A stretch of 64,000 bases of DNA from Thermocrinis jamiesonii (GCF_000702425.1 NZ_JNIE01000002.1:62001-126000); one strand, 5' to 3'. Positions 15,997 to 25,696 are shown, counted from the first letter of the stretch. Program-made: numbers and translations. Notes: generated by a model from the letters alone, not told the origin.

Positions 15997-17358
15997 ATGT
16001 TTGGCTTTTTCAAAAAGTCAGAAGAAGAAAAGTTAGCGGAAAAGGGAGACAAGTCTGCCATACTAAGGTTAATAGAAAAAGGGAAAAAGAACAAAGCTAT
16101 AGCCATACTTGAAAACTTTAAAGAAAATCCAGAGCTAAGACCCATACTTTTTAAGCTTTATATGGAAGAGGGTAAGTATTATTACGCCTACCAATTGGTG
16201 GAGTATTACGATAAAAACTTGGCAACCGCCAAAGAAAGGGCGCTTCTTTATGAAAAGGTTGGGGAAAAACAAAAAGCTGTTGAGGAATATCTAAGGATCG
16301 GAGATTTTGAAAGTCTCTATAGGGCGGGGATTTTAATAAAGGAAGACGAGCCAAAAAAGAGCCTTCAGATCTTGGAAAGAGCTTTGGCACTAGCCAACCC
16401 CATAGAGAGAAAACAGTTAGAAGAACACATAAGGGAACTAAAAGAAAAACTTGGGTTGGTGGAGGTAAAAAAGGAAAGTTTTCTTGAAAAGCTAAAAAAT
16501 AGCCTAAGGAGAACAAAGGAAGTTCTTGAGTTTGGGGTCCTTTTTGCAGGCAGAAAAGTTGATGAAGATCTTTTGGAGGAGTTGGAAGAAAGGCTCATAA
16601 GGGCTGACTTAGGAGTCAAAAAGGCAACTGAGTTGGTGGAAGAGCTGAGAAAGGAGTCCATCAGAAGAAACATAAAAACGTGGGAAGAGCTTCTTCCTGT
16701 TCTGAAAGAAAGGCTTTTGGCATACTTAGGAAACTGTAAAGGAGAGCTAAGGGAAGGTAAAGTCTATCTTTTCTTAGGTGTAAATGGTTCTGGAAAGACT
16801 ACAACCATAGGTAAGTTGGCCTATAGGTTCAAAAAACAGGGTAAGAAGGTTTTACTCTGTGCTGGAGATACCTTTAGGTCCGCTGCCATAGAGCAGTTGC
16901 AGGTTTGGGCTCAAAGAAGCGGGGCAGACATAGTTTTTAAGGAAGAAGGATCTGACCCTGCATCGGTAGTGTATCAAGCTTTGGAAAAGGCGGACGCATA
17001 CGATGTGGTTCTGATAGATACCGCAGGAAGACTTCATACAAAGGAACCGCTTATAAGGGAGCTAAGAAAGATAAAGCAGGTAATTCAAAAGTTCTATCCT
17101 GAAGAACCTACAGAAACTCTTTTGGTTTTGGACGCAACCATAGGACAAAACTCCATATCTCAAGCCAAGGTTTTTAGGGAAGCCTTAGAGGTAAGCGGTA
17201 TAATTTTGACAAAGCTGGACGGCTCTTCTAAGGGTGGAGCCATAGTGCCTATATGCACAGAGCTAAGGATACCGGTCAAACTCTTGGGGGTGGGAGAAGG
17301 TTTGGAGGACTTGCAAGACTTTGATCCAAAAACCTTTGTGGAGGAGCTAATCTCTTGA
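15997..17358 (+). CDS. ftsY: Signal recognition particle receptor FtsY with a TPR-like N-terminal region
   Basis: GTPase that docks SRP-ribosome complexes at the membrane. It has 453 residues. The NG domain occupies about 160-453: G1 [10 protein letters not shown] (261-270), [18 protein letters not shown] (about 341) and TKLDG (about 405). Residues 1-150 are not the usual acidic A domain but helical pairs such as [38 protein letters not shown] and [16 protein letters not shown], which look like degenerate tetratricopeptide repeats. It starts one base after the atpG stop and overlaps lon by 4 bases. Confidence 0.95.
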   Translation: MFGFFKKSEEEKLAEKGDKSAILRLIEKGKKNKAIAILENFKENPELRPILFKLYMEEGKYYYAYQLVEYYDKNLATAKERALLYEKVGEKQKAVEEYLRIGDFESLYRAGILIKEDEPKKSLQILERALALANPIERKQLEEHIRELKEKLGLVEVKKESFLEKLKNSLRRTKEVLEFGVLFAGRKVDEDLLEELEERLIRADLGVKKATELVEELRKESIRRNIKTWEELLPVLKERLLAYLGNCKGELREGKVYLFLGVNGSGKTTTIGKLAYRFKKQGKKVLLCAGDTFRSAAIEQLQVWAQRSGADIVFKEEGSDPASVVYQALEKADAYDVVLIDTAGRLHTKEPLIRELRKIKQVIQKFYPEEPTETLLVLDATIGQNSISQAKVFREALEVSGIILTKLDGSSKGGAIVPICTELRIPVKLLGVGEGLEDLQDFDPKTFVEELIS

Positions 17359-19739
17359 TGATGGAAGAGCTTTTCAAGGTGCCGGAAGTTCCCTCTGCGG
17401 AGTTTGAGGTCCCTGCTATGCCCCTAAGGGACTTGGTAATATTTCCCGCAATGGTTGTTCCTCTTTTTGTGGGTAGAGATTTCTCCATAAAGTCTGTGGA
17501 AAGCGCACTGAAGAGGGACAGGCTAATATTTTTGGTTTTACAGAAGGATAAAAACATTGAAGAGCCAGATAGGGATGGTGTCTATGGGATTGGGGTAGTA
17601 GCACACATAATAAGAGCAACACCTTTGGAGGAAGGAAAGTTAAAGATCTTAGTTCAAGGTATAAAGAGGGCAAGACTTAAAGACTACTACAAAAAAGAGG
17701 ACCATTATTGGGCGTTGGTGGAACCCATAGAGGAAAAGGAGATAAACCTGTCTGAGCTGAGTAAAGAGGATAGGGCTTACGTATCTTCTGTGAAGGAGCT
17801 TTTGGAAAAGGCGGTATCCTTAGGAAAGCAGATCATTCCGGACTTGCTTTATGTTGTTAGAGAGTTTGAGGATCCGGGTAAGTTGGCAGACTTGGTCGCA
17901 TCCATATCGGACATCAAATCCCAGGATGCTCAAAAGATTTTAGAAACCTTAGACCCCATAGAGAGACTAAAGCTGGTTCATCTGCACCTTTCCAATGAGG
18001 TGGGCCTTCTGGAGGTTCAGACTAAGATAAGAAACGTAGCCCGAGAAAGAATAGAAAAGGAGCAGAGGGAATACTTCCTAAGACAACAGCTAAAAGCCAT
18101 ACAGGAAGAGTTGGGCGAATTGGACGAGAAGAAGGAGGAAATAGAAAATTACAGAAAAAAGCTTGCAAGCCTCAAGCTTTCTAAGGAAGCCCATGAGGAA
18201 ATACTAAAACAGATAAACAGATTGGAAAAGCTCCATTCTGAATCTGCAGAAGCCGGCGTCATAAGAACTTGGCTTGACTGGGTTTTAGAACTGCCTTGGA
18301 ACAAGAAAACCAGAGACAGGTATGACTTGGAGCGAGTCAAGACTATCTTAGACAGGGATCACTACAACTTAGAAAAGGTAAAAGAAAGAATTTTAGAATA
18401 CTTAGCGGTTAAAAAACTTACAAAAGGTAAAAGCTCTGCGGTGCAGATCCTGTGCTTTGTTGGACCTCCAGGGGTAGGGAAAACCTCCCTTGGAAAGTCC
18501 ATAGCGGAGGCCTTAGGCAAAAAATTTGTAAGAATATCCTTAGGCGGTATAAGGGATGAAGCGGAAATAAGAGGGCACAGAAGGACATACGTTGGTGCTA
18601 TGCCCGGAAGGATCATACAGGCTATAAAGCAGGCTGGAACAAAGAACCCTCTGATCATATTGGATGAGGTGGATAAAATATCCATCTCCTTCCAAGGAGA
18701 CCCCGCAGCAGCCCTTTTGGAAGTTTTGGATCCAGAACAAAACAAAAACTTTGTGGATCTTTACATAAGCCTTCCCTTTGACCTATCGGAGGTTTTCTTT
18801 ATTTGCACTGCCAACAGGATAGATACGATCCCAAGACCACTGCTGGACAGGATGGAGGTTATCCAGCTTTCTGGATACTCGGAGGAGGAAAAAGTCTTTA
18901 TTGCCAAAAACCACCTAATTCCCAAGCTTCTTCCTATGCATGGATTTAAAAAAGACGAAGTTATTTTCAGCGACGAATCTATACTTGAGATTATAAGGGG
19001 CTACACACGGGAGTCTGGTGTTAGAAATTTACAAAGACAAATCGGGGCAATTCTAAGAAAGCTCGCACTAAAAAAGTTGAGGGGAGAAAATCCACCCTTT
19101 GAAATAAAACCGCAAGATGTGAAGGCTTTTCTTGGAGTAGCCAAAAGATTTACCGATAGGGAAGACACACCTATGGTTGGATTGGCGGTGGGCTTGGCTT
19201 GGACGGAGGTAGGTGGAGAGATCATGCTCATAGAAGCTACCAAGTTTAGAGGAAAAGGCAACCTAATACTCACTGGCTCTTTAGGAGAGGTTATGAAAGA
19301 GTCCGCACAGGCTGCCCTGTCTTACATAAAGTCAAAGGCAGAAGATTACGGCATAAATCCAGAGGACTTTTCAAACTGGGACATACACATACACGTGCCA
19401 GAAGGAGCAGTTCCAAAGGACGGTCCTTCCGCCGGCATAACCATAGCTACCGCCATTCTTTCCCTTCTGACAAACACGCCGGTAAGGTCCGATATAGCCA
19501 TGACGGGAGAGGTTACTCTCAGAGGAAGGGTGTTACCTGTTGGAGGATTAAAAGAAAAAATACTTGCCGCCAAAAGGGTAGGCATATATGAGGTAATCCT
19601 ACCTGAGAAAAACAAAGAAGAAGTCCTTGAAGACCTACCTGCCTACGTAAGGGATAAAATGACCTTTCACTTTGTAAGGGACTTGGACCAGGTGTTTGAG
19701 TTAGCCATGCTAAAGCGGAAGGTGGAAAGCGATGGTTAA
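17355..19739 (+). CDS. lon: ATP-dependent protease Lon
   Basis: AAA+ serine protease for damaged and regulatory proteins. It has 794 residues: substrate-binding N domain ([19 protein letters not shown]), coiled coil, Walker [10 protein letters not shown] (from residue 370), Walker B IILDEVDK, and a protease domain with DGPSAG (catalytic Ser about 692) and GGLKEK (catalytic Lys about 733). The start overlaps the ftsY stop (two adjacent ATG codons, 17355 and 17358). The end overlaps nth by 8 bases. Confidence 0.97.
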   Translation: MMMEELFKVPEVPSAEFEVPAMPLRDLVIFPAMVVPLFVGRDFSIKSVESALKRDRLIFLVLQKDKNIEEPDRDGVYGIGVVAHIIRATPLEEGKLKILVQGIKRARLKDYYKKEDHYWALVEPIEEKEINLSELSKEDRAYVSSVKELLEKAVSLGKQIIPDLLYVVREFEDPGKLADLVASISDIKSQDAQKILETLDPIERLKLVHLHLSNEVGLLEVQTKIRNVARERIEKEQREYFLRQQLKAIQEELGELDEKKEEIENYRKKLASLKLSKEAHEEILKQINRLEKLHSESAEAGVIRTWLDWVLELPWNKKTRDRYDLERVKTILDRDHYNLEKVKERILEYLAVKKLTKGKSSAVQILCFVGPPGVGKTSLGKSIAEALGKKFVRISLGGIRDEAEIRGHRRTYVGAMPGRIIQAIKQAGTKNPLIILDEVDKISISFQGDPAAALLEVLDPEQNKNFVDLYISLPFDLSEVFFICTANRIDTIPRPLLDRMEVIQLSGYSEEEKVFIAKNHLIPKLLPMHGFKKDEVIFSDESILEIIRGYTRESGVRNLQRQIGAILRKLALKKLRGENPPFEIKPQDVKAFLGVAKRFTDREDTPMVGLAVGLAWTEVGGEIMLIEATKFRGKGNLILTGSLGEVMKESAQAALSYIKSKAEDYGINPEDFSNWDIHIHVPEGAVPKDGPSAGITIATAILSLLTNTPVRSDIAMTGEVTLRGRVLPVGGLKEKILAAKRVGIYEVILPEKNKEEVLEDLPAYVRDKMTFHFVRDLDQVFELAMLKRKVESDG

Positions 19740-20346
19740 ACAGATCGTTGAGAGGCTTGAAAAAGTCTTTCCAAATAAACTGGAGCTAAATTTTAGCACA
19801 CCCTTTGAGCTGGTGGTTGCGGTAGTTCTGTCTGCCCAAGAAAGGGACGCAAAGGTAAATGAGGTAACACAAGAACTTTTTAAAAGGTTTAAAACTCCAG
19901 AGGACTTTGCGCAGGCGGACTTAGAAGAGATAGAAAAGTACATCAATAAAGTTTCCTTTTACGGCAAAAAAGCAGAGTATATAAAGAAAATAAGCACGAT
20001 CCTGGTTGAGAAGTATAAGGGAGAAGTTCCAAAAAGTTTAAAGGAGCTTTCCGAACTGCCGGGTATAGGAAGAAAGTCTGCCAACATGATTTTGTATAAC
20101 GCCTTTGGCATAAACGAAGGTATAGCGGTTGATAGGCACGTTCTGAGGGTAAGTCAAAGGTTGGGGCTAACAAAACAACAAAAGCCCGAAAAGGCAGAAC
20201 AAGATCTTATGAAGGTTGTCCCAAAGGAAGACTGGGGAAAATTTTCAAACCTTTTAATACTTTTGGGAAGATACATCTGCACAGCCCAAAAACCAAAGCA
20301 TCATCAGTGCCCACTTTACGACCTCTGTCCATCTAAAGAGCTATAA
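19732..20346 (+). CDS. nth: Endonuclease III
   Basis: DNA glycosylase/AP lyase for oxidised pyrimidines in base excision repair. It has 204 residues. The helix-hairpin-helix [19 protein letters not shown] (about 109-127) carries the catalytic Lys, followed by [14 protein letters not shown] with the catalytic Asp. The C-terminal 4Fe-4S site is C-x9-C-x5-C ([15 protein letters not shown]) plus nearby residues. It overlaps lon by 8 bases and the convergent glcD by 14. Confidence 0.95.
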   Translation: MVKQIVERLEKVFPNKLELNFSTPFELVVAVVLSAQERDAKVNEVTQELFKRFKTPEDFAQADLEEIEKYINKVSFYGKKAEYIKKISTILVEKYKGEVPKSLKELSELPGIGRKSANMILYNAFGINEGIAVDRHVLRVSQRLGLTKQQKPEKAEQDLMKVVPKEDWGKFSNLLILLGRYICTAQKPKHHQCPLYDLCPSKEL

Positions 20347-21727
20347 CCTTTCCTGGATTAAAAAGATTCTTAGGATCAAAAGTCCTTTTAATTTCCCTGA
20401 GTATTTCCATTCCCACGGGTCCGAACTGAAGTTCAAGGAACTTGCGCTTTGTTAATCCTACTCCGTGCTCTCCCGTAATTGAGCCGTTATACCTGAGTGT
20501 TATTTCAAACACCTCATCCACAGCCCTCTCTGCCCTCTCTTCTTCTTCCCTGTTTTTCTTATCGTATAGTAGATTCACGTGTAAATTCCCATCCCCTATA
20601 TGTCCAAAAATGACCATCAAAAGCCCATACTTTTCTGCAACCTTTCGGTAGTCTTTTATTGCTTCCGATAAATATATTCTGGGAACTACCACATCCTCGT
20701 TTATCTTTCCGGTTTTTAGATTTCCCAGGGCGGGTCCTAAGCTTTTTCTTGCGGTCCAGAGCTTTTCAGCCTTTTCTTCATCTTCTGCTATTTGAACCTC
20801 CAACCCCATGGATTTGGCAAGTTCTTTCACTTGGTTTATGTCCTCCTTCACACTCTGGGGCGAGCCATCCACTTCTATCAACAGCAGTGCCTGTGCATCC
20901 TTCGGAAGACCAACCGGTTTGAATTCCTCCACAGCCTTTATAGCATAGCTATCCATAAACTCCAAAGCGGACGGAAATATACCGGAAGTCATGATCCTTG
21001 TTACCACCTTGCCCACACTTTCAAGCTCTCTGAAGATTATCAAGGCGGTTGCCCTTGCCTTTGGCTTTGGTATAAGTTTAAGAACTGCAGAGGTTATGAG
21101 CCCTAAGGTGCCTTCCGAACCAACCAAAAGTTTGGTTAGATCGTATCCCGCCACATCCTTTATAACAGGATTTCCTGTTTTTAGAACATGCCCCTCCTTT
21201 ATAACTGCGGTAAGACCCAAAACGTATTCCCTTGTAACTCCATACTTCAAACACCTTGGACCACCCGCATTTTCCGCAATGTTTCCGCCTATGGTGGAGT
21301 ATTTAAAGGAGGAAGGGTCTGGTGGATAAAAGAGTCCAAGTTTTTCTACTTCTTGTTGAAAATTGTAAGTTATAACGCCCGGTTCAACCACTGCAGTAGC
21401 ATTATCCACATCTATGTAAAAGCGATTCATCCTTTCAAAGGAGACAACAACACCCTTTTCCAACGTAGGCACCGCACCGCCAGTTAAACCTGACCCTGCC
21501 CCCCTTGGAAAGATAGGAATCTCCTCTTCATAACAAACCTTTACGAGTTTTTGCACATCCTCTTGGCACGTAGGGAAAACTACAGCGGAAGGCAAAGCTC
21601 TCTCCACCGGAATTGGAGTAGCATCGTAAGAGTAAAGTTTTCTCTCTACCAAAGATAAAGAAACTTTTTCCCTTCCAAGAACCTCCACAAGTTTATCAAC
21701 CGGTTTTTTTCTCAACAGACCAAACAT
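20333..21727 (-). CDS. glcD: FAD-linked oxidase, GlcD/D-lactate dehydrogenase type
   Basis: A 464-residue flavoprotein of the vanillyl-alcohol oxidase fold. It has the FAD-binding domain with PRGAGSGLTGGAVP (about 74-87), YPPDPSSFKYSTIGGNIAENAGG (about 134-156) and KDVAGYDLTKLLVGSEGTLG (about 190). The C-terminal part has HIGDGNLHVN and ITGEHGVGLTKR, the metal and substrate segments of glycolate/D-lactate oxidases. No glcE or glcF is adjacent, so the electron acceptor is unclear. A TAAAAT (21735-21740) lies 7 bases before the ATG without a Shine-Dalgarno sequence. Confidence 0.88.
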   Translation of the reverse strand: MFGLLRKKPVDKLVEVLGREKVSLSLVERKLYSYDATPIPVERALPSAVVFPTCQEDVQKLVKVCYEEEIPIFPRGAGSGLTGGAVPTLEKGVVVSFERMNRFYIDVDNATAVVEPGVITYNFQQEVEKLGLFYPPDPSSFKYSTIGGNIAENAGGPRCLKYGVTREYVLGLTAVIKEGHVLKTGNPVIKDVAGYDLTKLLVGSEGTLGLITSAVLKLIPKPKARATALIIFRELESVGKVVTRIMTSGIFPSALEFMDSYAIKAVEEFKPVGLPKDAQALLLIEVDGSPQSVKEDINQVKELAKSMGLEVQIAEDEEKAEKLWTARKSLGPALGNLKTGKINEDVVVPRIYLSEAIKDYRKVAEKYGLLMVIFGHIGDGNLHVNLLYDKKNREEEERAERAVDEVFEITLRYNGSITGEHGVGLTKRKFLELQFGPVGMEILREIKRTFDPKNLFNPGKVIAL

Positions 21728-21747
21728 GAGTTAAATTTTACTTTCTA

Positions 21748-22260
21748 ATGATCCTTTTGTGTATGATGTGGGGCAGGCAAGAACCGGAGGGTTTCTATCC
21801 AGAAAAGATCCTATGGCTTGTGGATAGCCCCCATCCCCATTGGGTAGAAACTCAAAAGGACAATCTAAAGCTGGACTTTAAGGAAACAGGTTTTAGACAA
21901 TTCATCTCTCTAAGCTCAAGGTATGTTATAACCGACGCCATGCTCATGTTCGGACTAAATTACGCCAACTTAAAGAGTAAGCTAGTAGAAGCTTTAAATC
22001 CTATAAGGCTAAGCGTTAGGGTTAATCCAGGGAGCTATCTTGGCATAAGCCATCACTTTCTTGGGGCACCCTTTGAGTTGGAGCAGGACGAGGTGCTCAG
22101 AGAATTTCTCAATTCCGCAAGAAATATTTTAGAAGATGGAGGCTTTGCCTACGATGTGATCGTAATATCTTATAATCCCTACATAGAGGACATAGTGCTC
22201 TCTAACTTAGAAAGAATTAAGGGGCTAAACTACAGGTTCTACGGTGGAGAACTAAGATGA
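21748..22260 (+). CDS. Uncharacterised protein
   Basis: I do not recognise this family. The frame has 170 codons; the real start may be ATG 21763 or 21766, giving MWGRQEPEGF at the N-terminus. It looks soluble and globular, with mixed alpha/beta pattern (KILWLVDSPHPHW, YVITDAMLMFGLNY, YDVIVISYNPYIEDIVL) and no signal peptide. Histidines in SPHPHW and GISHHFLG could bind metal. It is divergent from glcD across 20 bases and overlaps a small TPR gene by 4 bases, so the two probably work together. Confidence 0.7.
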   Translation: MILLCMMWGRQEPEGFYPEKILWLVDSPHPHWVETQKDNLKLDFKETGFRQFISLSSRYVITDAMLMFGLNYANLKSKLVEALNPIRLSVRVNPGSYLGISHHFLGAPFELEQDEVLREFLNSARNILEDGGFAYDVIVISYNPYIEDIVLSNLERIKGLNYRFYGGELR

Positions 22261-22493
22261 AAGATTACAGGGGAATTTTCAGCAAAATGGGAGAACAGCT
22301 GTTGGAAAAATACATAGAAGACCTAAAGAGGGAGTTGGAAAACAAACCCGACGATCCCGATCTTCTTTTCAAACTCGGTGTTGGTTATGTCAGGCTTAAA
22401 AAAACATCTCGGGCAAGAGAGATTTACAACAAACTCAAGGAAATTGATGCTCAGAAAGCAAAAGAACTCTTGGACATGATCTATGAGGTATAA
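22257..22493 (+). CDS. Small TPR protein
   Basis: A 78-residue protein. Its second half fits one to two tetratricopeptide repeats (PDDPDLLFKLGVGYVRLKKT, SRAREIYNKLKEIDAQKAKE). It overlaps the unknown gene upstream through ATGA (22257-22260), so it is translationally coupled. It may act as a small scaffold. Its stop codon TAA (22491-22493) lies inside the TATAAT -10 of rpmB. Confidence 0.7.
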   Translation: MKDYRGIFSKMGEQLLEKYIEDLKRELENKPDDPDLLFKLGVGYVRLKKTSRAREIYNKLKEIDAQKAKELLDMIYEV

Positions 22494-22494
22494 T
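22489..22494 (+). promoter_or_regulatory. -10 element of rpmB overlapping the upstream stop codon
   Basis: A perfect TATAAT ends 10 bases before the rpmB ATG and shares bases with the stop codon of the TPR gene. The predicted leader is about 3-4 bases and no Shine-Dalgarno sequence is present. Confidence 0.5.
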
Positions 22495-22504
22495 ATTTTA
22501 CACT

Positions 22505-22705
22505 ATGGCGAAGTGTTATGTTTGTGGAAAAACTACAAAGATAGGAAGGAGCGTGACCTTTTCTGGAGAGAGAAATCCGAGGCGGTTTAAGGCAAACTTA
22601 CAAAAGGTTAAGGTGGTTTTAAGCGATGGGACGATCAAAAGGGTTTATGTTTGCACTAAGTGTTTGAAGGCTGGGAAGGTAACTAAAGCGGTAAAGGTTT
22701 CCTGA
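22505..22705 (+). CDS. rpmB: Ribosomal protein bL28
   Basis: A 66-residue 50S protein. It keeps the zinc-binding cysteines (CYVCGKTT near the start, CTKCLKAG near residue 51), the zinc-containing form. The core SGERNPRRFKANLQKV is diagnostic. It stands alone, without rpmG beside it, and is followed by aroC after 5 bases. Confidence 0.95.
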   Translation: MAKCYVCGKTTKIGRSVTFSGERNPRRFKANLQKVKVVLSDGTIKRVYVCTKCLKAGKVTKAVKVS

Positions 22706-22710
22706 TCTAA

Positions 22711-23874
22711 ATGCCTATTAGATTTTTAACCGCCGGTGAATCTCACGGAAAGGGTTTAGTTTGCATAGTTGAAGGCATACCTGCAAACCTTGAAATATCC
22801 GCAGAATACATAAACAGGGAGTTGGAAAGAAGACAAAGGGGATACGGCAGAGGTGGGAGGATGAAGATAGAAAAGGATACTGTTCAGATAATCTCTGGGG
22901 TTAGGTTTGGAAAAACCTTGGGAAGTCCTATAGCCCTTTTGATTGAAAATAAGGATTGGGAAAATTGGAAGGAGAAAATGGCGGTGGAGGGTGAAAGGCC
23001 CGATTTTGCAGTGCCTTTTACAAGACCAAGACCGGGACATGCGGACTTAGCAGGAGGCATAAAGTACAATCAAAGGGACCTAAGAAACATCCTTGAGAGG
23101 GCTTCCGCAAGGGAAACTGTGTGTAGGGTGGCAGTTGGTGCTATTTGTAAGAGGTTTTTGGAGGAGCTGGGAGTTTTTATAGGAAGCTATGTGGTTAGCA
23201 TAGGTTCCCTTGAGCCTCCCATAGAAGAGCAGGATTTAATTAAAAGGCACTATCTTGCGGAGCAGTCGGAGGTCAGATTTCCGGATCCCACAAAAGACGA
23301 GCTCTTTAAGGAGCTTATAGATAAAGCTAAGGAAATGGGTGAGAGCTTAGGTGGAATTTTTGAAGTTTTTGCGGTGGGCGTTCCTCCTGGGCTTGGAAGC
23401 CATGTGCATTGGGACAGAAAGTTGGATGGTATTATTGCACAGGCTATGATGAGCATTCAAGCTATAAAGGGGGTGGAGATAGGTTTGGGATTTATGGCGT
23501 CAAAGAAGTTTGGTTCTGAGGTGCACGATGAGATAGGCTATAAAGAGGGATATGGTTATTTTAGGTATTCCAATAACTTGGGCGGTTTGGAAGGTGGAAT
23601 TACCAACGGCATGCCTATAGTGGTTAGGTGTGCCATGAAGCCTATACCAACTTTAACCAAACCGCTCAGGAGCGTAGATGTGGAGACTAAGGAGGAAGTT
23701 AGGGCTGGTAAAGAGAGGACAGACGTGGTAGCAGTGCCTGCTGCCTCTGTTGTTGGAGAATCTGCTCTCGCTTATGTTCTTGCAAAGGCATTCTTGGAGA
23801 AACTGGGTGGAGACTTTATGGAAGAGATAAAAGAAAGATACAGGATCTACTTGGAACATGTTAAAAGTTTTTGA
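22711..23874 (+). CDS. aroC: Chorismate synthase
   Basis: Converts EPSP to chorismate, the last common step of aromatic amino acid synthesis, using reduced FMN. It has 387 residues with GESHGKGL (about 8-15), RRQRGYGRGGRM (about 40-51) with FMN contacts, RPGHADLAGGIKY (about 110), and RERASARET-like LERASARETVCRVA. The C-terminal RTDVVAVPAASVVGES is also conserved. It overlaps the permease gene that follows by 17 bases. Confidence 0.97.
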   Translation: MPIRFLTAGESHGKGLVCIVEGIPANLEISAEYINRELERRQRGYGRGGRMKIEKDTVQIISGVRFGKTLGSPIALLIENKDWENWKEKMAVEGERPDFAVPFTRPRPGHADLAGGIKYNQRDLRNILERASARETVCRVAVGAICKRFLEELGVFIGSYVVSIGSLEPPIEEQDLIKRHYLAEQSEVRFPDPTKDELFKELIDKAKEMGESLGGIFEVFAVGVPPGLGSHVHWDRKLDGIIAQAMMSIQAIKGVEIGLGFMASKKFGSEVHDEIGYKEGYGYFRYSNNLGGLEGGITNGMPIVVRCAMKPIPTLTKPLRSVDVETKEEVRAGKERTDVVAVPAASVVGESALAYVLAKAFLEKLGGDFMEEIKERYRIYLEHVKSF

Positions 23875-24595
23875 AGAGGTAGGTAGGGCAACTTTACTTA
23901 CTCTGTGGTCTGTATATTTGCTCTTTAAGTCTCCACCAAGAATAAGGCACTTCATAAAGCAAATTACTTATCTTGGAGCGGAAACTACACCGGTGGTGTT
24001 TATCACTTCTCTATTTACTGGTGGAGTTATAGCCCTTCAGACTTACGGCACCTTTAGCAGGTTTAACGCAGAGTTTTTAATAGGAGCGGTGGTAGCCCTT
24101 TCTATGGGTAGGGAATTGGCACCAGTGCTCACTGCCCTTATGGTAACTGCAAGGGTAGGTTCTGCAATGACCGCACAGATAGGAACTATGCGCATTACGG
24201 AGCAAATAGATGCCTTAGAGGTTATGGGTATAGATGCTCGGAGTTATTTAATCACGCCCCGCATAATAGCTGGCACACTTGGCGTTCCTATGCTCACGGT
24301 TTTATCCAACATAGCGGGCATAATAGGTGGATGGTTTGTTGCGGTAAAGCTCTTTGGTGTAAATGAGTATCTCTTTTGGGAAAAGATGAAGGATCTGACC
24401 GAGCTTTACGATTTTTTGGGAGGGCTATACAAGGCGATCTTTTTTGGATTTATTATATCCTCCGTTAGCTGTTATTTTGGATTTTACACAAAGGGTGGAA
24501 CAGAGGGTGTGGGCAGAGCTACTACAAACAGCGTGGTAACATCCTCTATGTTAGTGCTCATTTCTGACTACTTCTTGACAGCGGTTATATATTAA
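23858..24595 (+). CDS. mlaE: MlaE-type lipid ABC transporter permease
   Basis: A 245-residue MlaE/YrbE-family permease, part of the ABC importer that moves phospholipid between outer and inner membrane. It has five to six helices and the family signatures LSMGRELAPVLTALMVTARVG and GTMRITEQIDALEVMGID. The ATPase (MlaF) and MCE-domain (MlaD) genes are not adjacent, so the transporter is dispersed. tRNA-Ala follows 14 bases after its stop. Another lipid or toluene-tolerance substrate is possible. Confidence 0.9.
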   Translation: MLKVFEEVGRATLLTLWSVYLLFKSPPRIRHFIKQITYLGAETTPVVFITSLFTGGVIALQTYGTFSRFNAEFLIGAVVALSMGRELAPVLTALMVTARVGSAMTAQIGTMRITEQIDALEVMGIDARSYLITPRIIAGTLGVPMLTVLSNIAGIIGGWFVAVKLFGVNEYLFWEKMKDLTELYDFLGGLYKAIFFGFIISSVSCYFGFYTKGGTEGVGRATTNSVVTSSMLVLISDYFLTAVIY

Positions 24596-24609
24596 AATAA
24601 ATGTCAAAA

Positions 24610-24681
24610 GGGGCGGTAGCTCAGTGGGAGAGCGCCTACTTGGCGTGTAGGAGGTCGGGGGTTCAAATCCCCTCCGCTCCA
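24610..24681 (+). tRNA. tRNA-Ala (anticodon GGC)
   Basis: A full cloverleaf folds by eye: acceptor GGGGCGG/CCGCTCC with one G-U pair, D arm GCTC/GAGC, anticodon stem CCTAC/GTAGG around loop TTGGCGT (anticodon GGC), and T arm GGGGG-TTCAAAT-CCCCT. The discriminator is A and CCA is not encoded. A TTGACA (24575-24580) in the end of the permease gene could be its -35 box, with only a weak -10. The convergent infC gene begins to overlap its trailer within 9 bases. Confidence 0.95.
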
Positions 24682-24689
24682 CTTAAACC

Positions 24690-25202
24690 TTACTTTCTCT
24701 TTGGCAGAAGGGAAAAGATCAAGAAGTTTCCCTCTTTCTTTGGTTCTCCTTCCAACTGCCCACAGTCTGACAAGCTCTCCACAATCCTATTAACCAACCT
24801 ATCACCAAGTTCGGGATGAACGTTTTCCCTACCTCTAAATCTTATCCTTACCCTAACCTTATCCCCATCCTCCAAAAATTCCCTCATCTGTTTAAGCTTT
24901 ACCTTTAGGTCGTGTTCGTCTATCCTTAAAGAAAGGTTGATATCTTTGACATCCATAGAATGTTCTCTTTGCTTTTTCTTTGCTTCCTTTTCTTTTTTCT
25001 TCATCTCGTAAAGAAATTTTCCGTAATCTAAAAGCTTACAAACAGGTGGATTAGCATTAGGTGCTACTTCTACCAGATCTAATCCCATTTCTTCTGCTAT
25101 CCTCAACGCTTCTTGGATGGGCACAATCCCTATCTGCTTACCTTCCTGATCAACTAACCTGACTTCTTTTGCCTTAATTTGTCTGTTTACCCTATATTCC
25201 AT
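24690..25202 (-). CDS. infC: Translation initiation factor IF-3
   Basis: Binds the 30S subunit and checks start codon selection. It has 170 residues from ATG 25202, which has GGAGG at 5 bases spacing; a GTG four codons earlier lies next to that site and is unlikely. The N domain reads EYRVNRQIKAKEVRLVDQEG, followed by a Lys-rich linker (about 70-82) and the C domain KVRVRIRFRGRENVHPELG. The start is ATG, not the rare AUU used for self-regulation in enterobacteria. It overlaps the small membrane gene upstream by 11 bases. rpmI and rplT are not adjacent. Confidence 0.96.
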   Translation of the reverse strand: MEYRVNRQIKAKEVRLVDQEGKQIGIVPIQEALRIAEEMGLDLVEVAPNANPPVCKLLDYGKFLYEMKKKEKEAKKKQREHSMDVKDINLSLRIDEHDLKVKLKQMREFLEDGDKVRVRIRFRGRENVHPELGDRLVNRIVESLSDCGQLEGEPKKEGNFLIFSLLPKRK

Positions 25203-25614
25203 CGCCACCTCCACTGACTTTTATGTAAATAAAAATTGATGCAATAAGATTTAGAAACAGTATTAAAGTAGAAAGCATAGAAAGTCTCCTAAACTTTGTT
25301 CTTTTTTCATCATAATAGGGAACTTTATCTATATCACCCAAAGATCTTTTTAATTTTTTAAGATACAAAGACAGTGCAGTGTTCAGCGCCAAACCAACCA
25401 TAAGTGAGATAGAATAAATCTTATTATCATCGGATAATAAAAGATAAAACAAAAGCATTAAAAATGCAAGCTTGTAAAAGCGCCAAAGGATCCTTCCATA
25501 AAAGCGCCCTGCTATGTTTTTGTTCTCATCGGTCCGTAGTAAGATGGGAGCAACTATAAAGACTATACAAAAAAGTGTGCCTAAGTATATAGAAAGGATT
25601 AATTTATCCAGCAT
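25192..25614 (-). CDS. Small DUF4149-like membrane protein
   Basis: A 140-residue protein with four predicted helices, near 3-23, 45-60, 64-82 and 112-132. The opening MLDKLILSIYLGTLFCIVFIVAPILL resembles DUF4149/TMEM205-like proteins; function is unknown. The frame extends upstream to 25683, but MLDKLIL at 25614 begins at the first helix and avoids the rlmN promoter region, so I prefer it. Translation is coupled to infC by an 11-base overlap. Its layout is loosely like the CopD-like protein at 2615-3070. Confidence 0.65.
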   Translation of the reverse strand: MLDKLILSIYLGTLFCIVFIVAPILLRTDENKNIAGRFYGRILWRFYKLAFLMLLFYLLLSDDNKIYSISLMVGLALNTALSLYLKKLKRSLGDIDKVPYYDEKRTKFRRLSMLSTLILFLNLIASIFIYIKVSGGGDGI

Positions 25615-25662
25615 ACAATACCACTGGTCTAACCTTTTTCCAACTACCTTTTTTCCGCATAT

Positions 25663-25680
25663 GCTTATGTTATAATTTAA
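25663..25680 (+). promoter_or_regulatory. Extended -10 promoter of rlmN
   Basis: GCTTATGTTATAATTTAA, identical over 18 bases to the site before atpG (15103-15120). It contains TGTTATAAT (25668-25676). The TATAAT ends 20 bases before the rlmN ATG. Confidence 0.6.
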
Positions 25681-25696
25681 CACAAGATCGCATGGA

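Noticed and set aside
25615-25683. Extended N-terminus of the DUF4149-like protein to 25683
   Set aside because: It would place coding sequence over the rlmN extended -10 and add a non-membrane leader with two cysteines not expected in the family.
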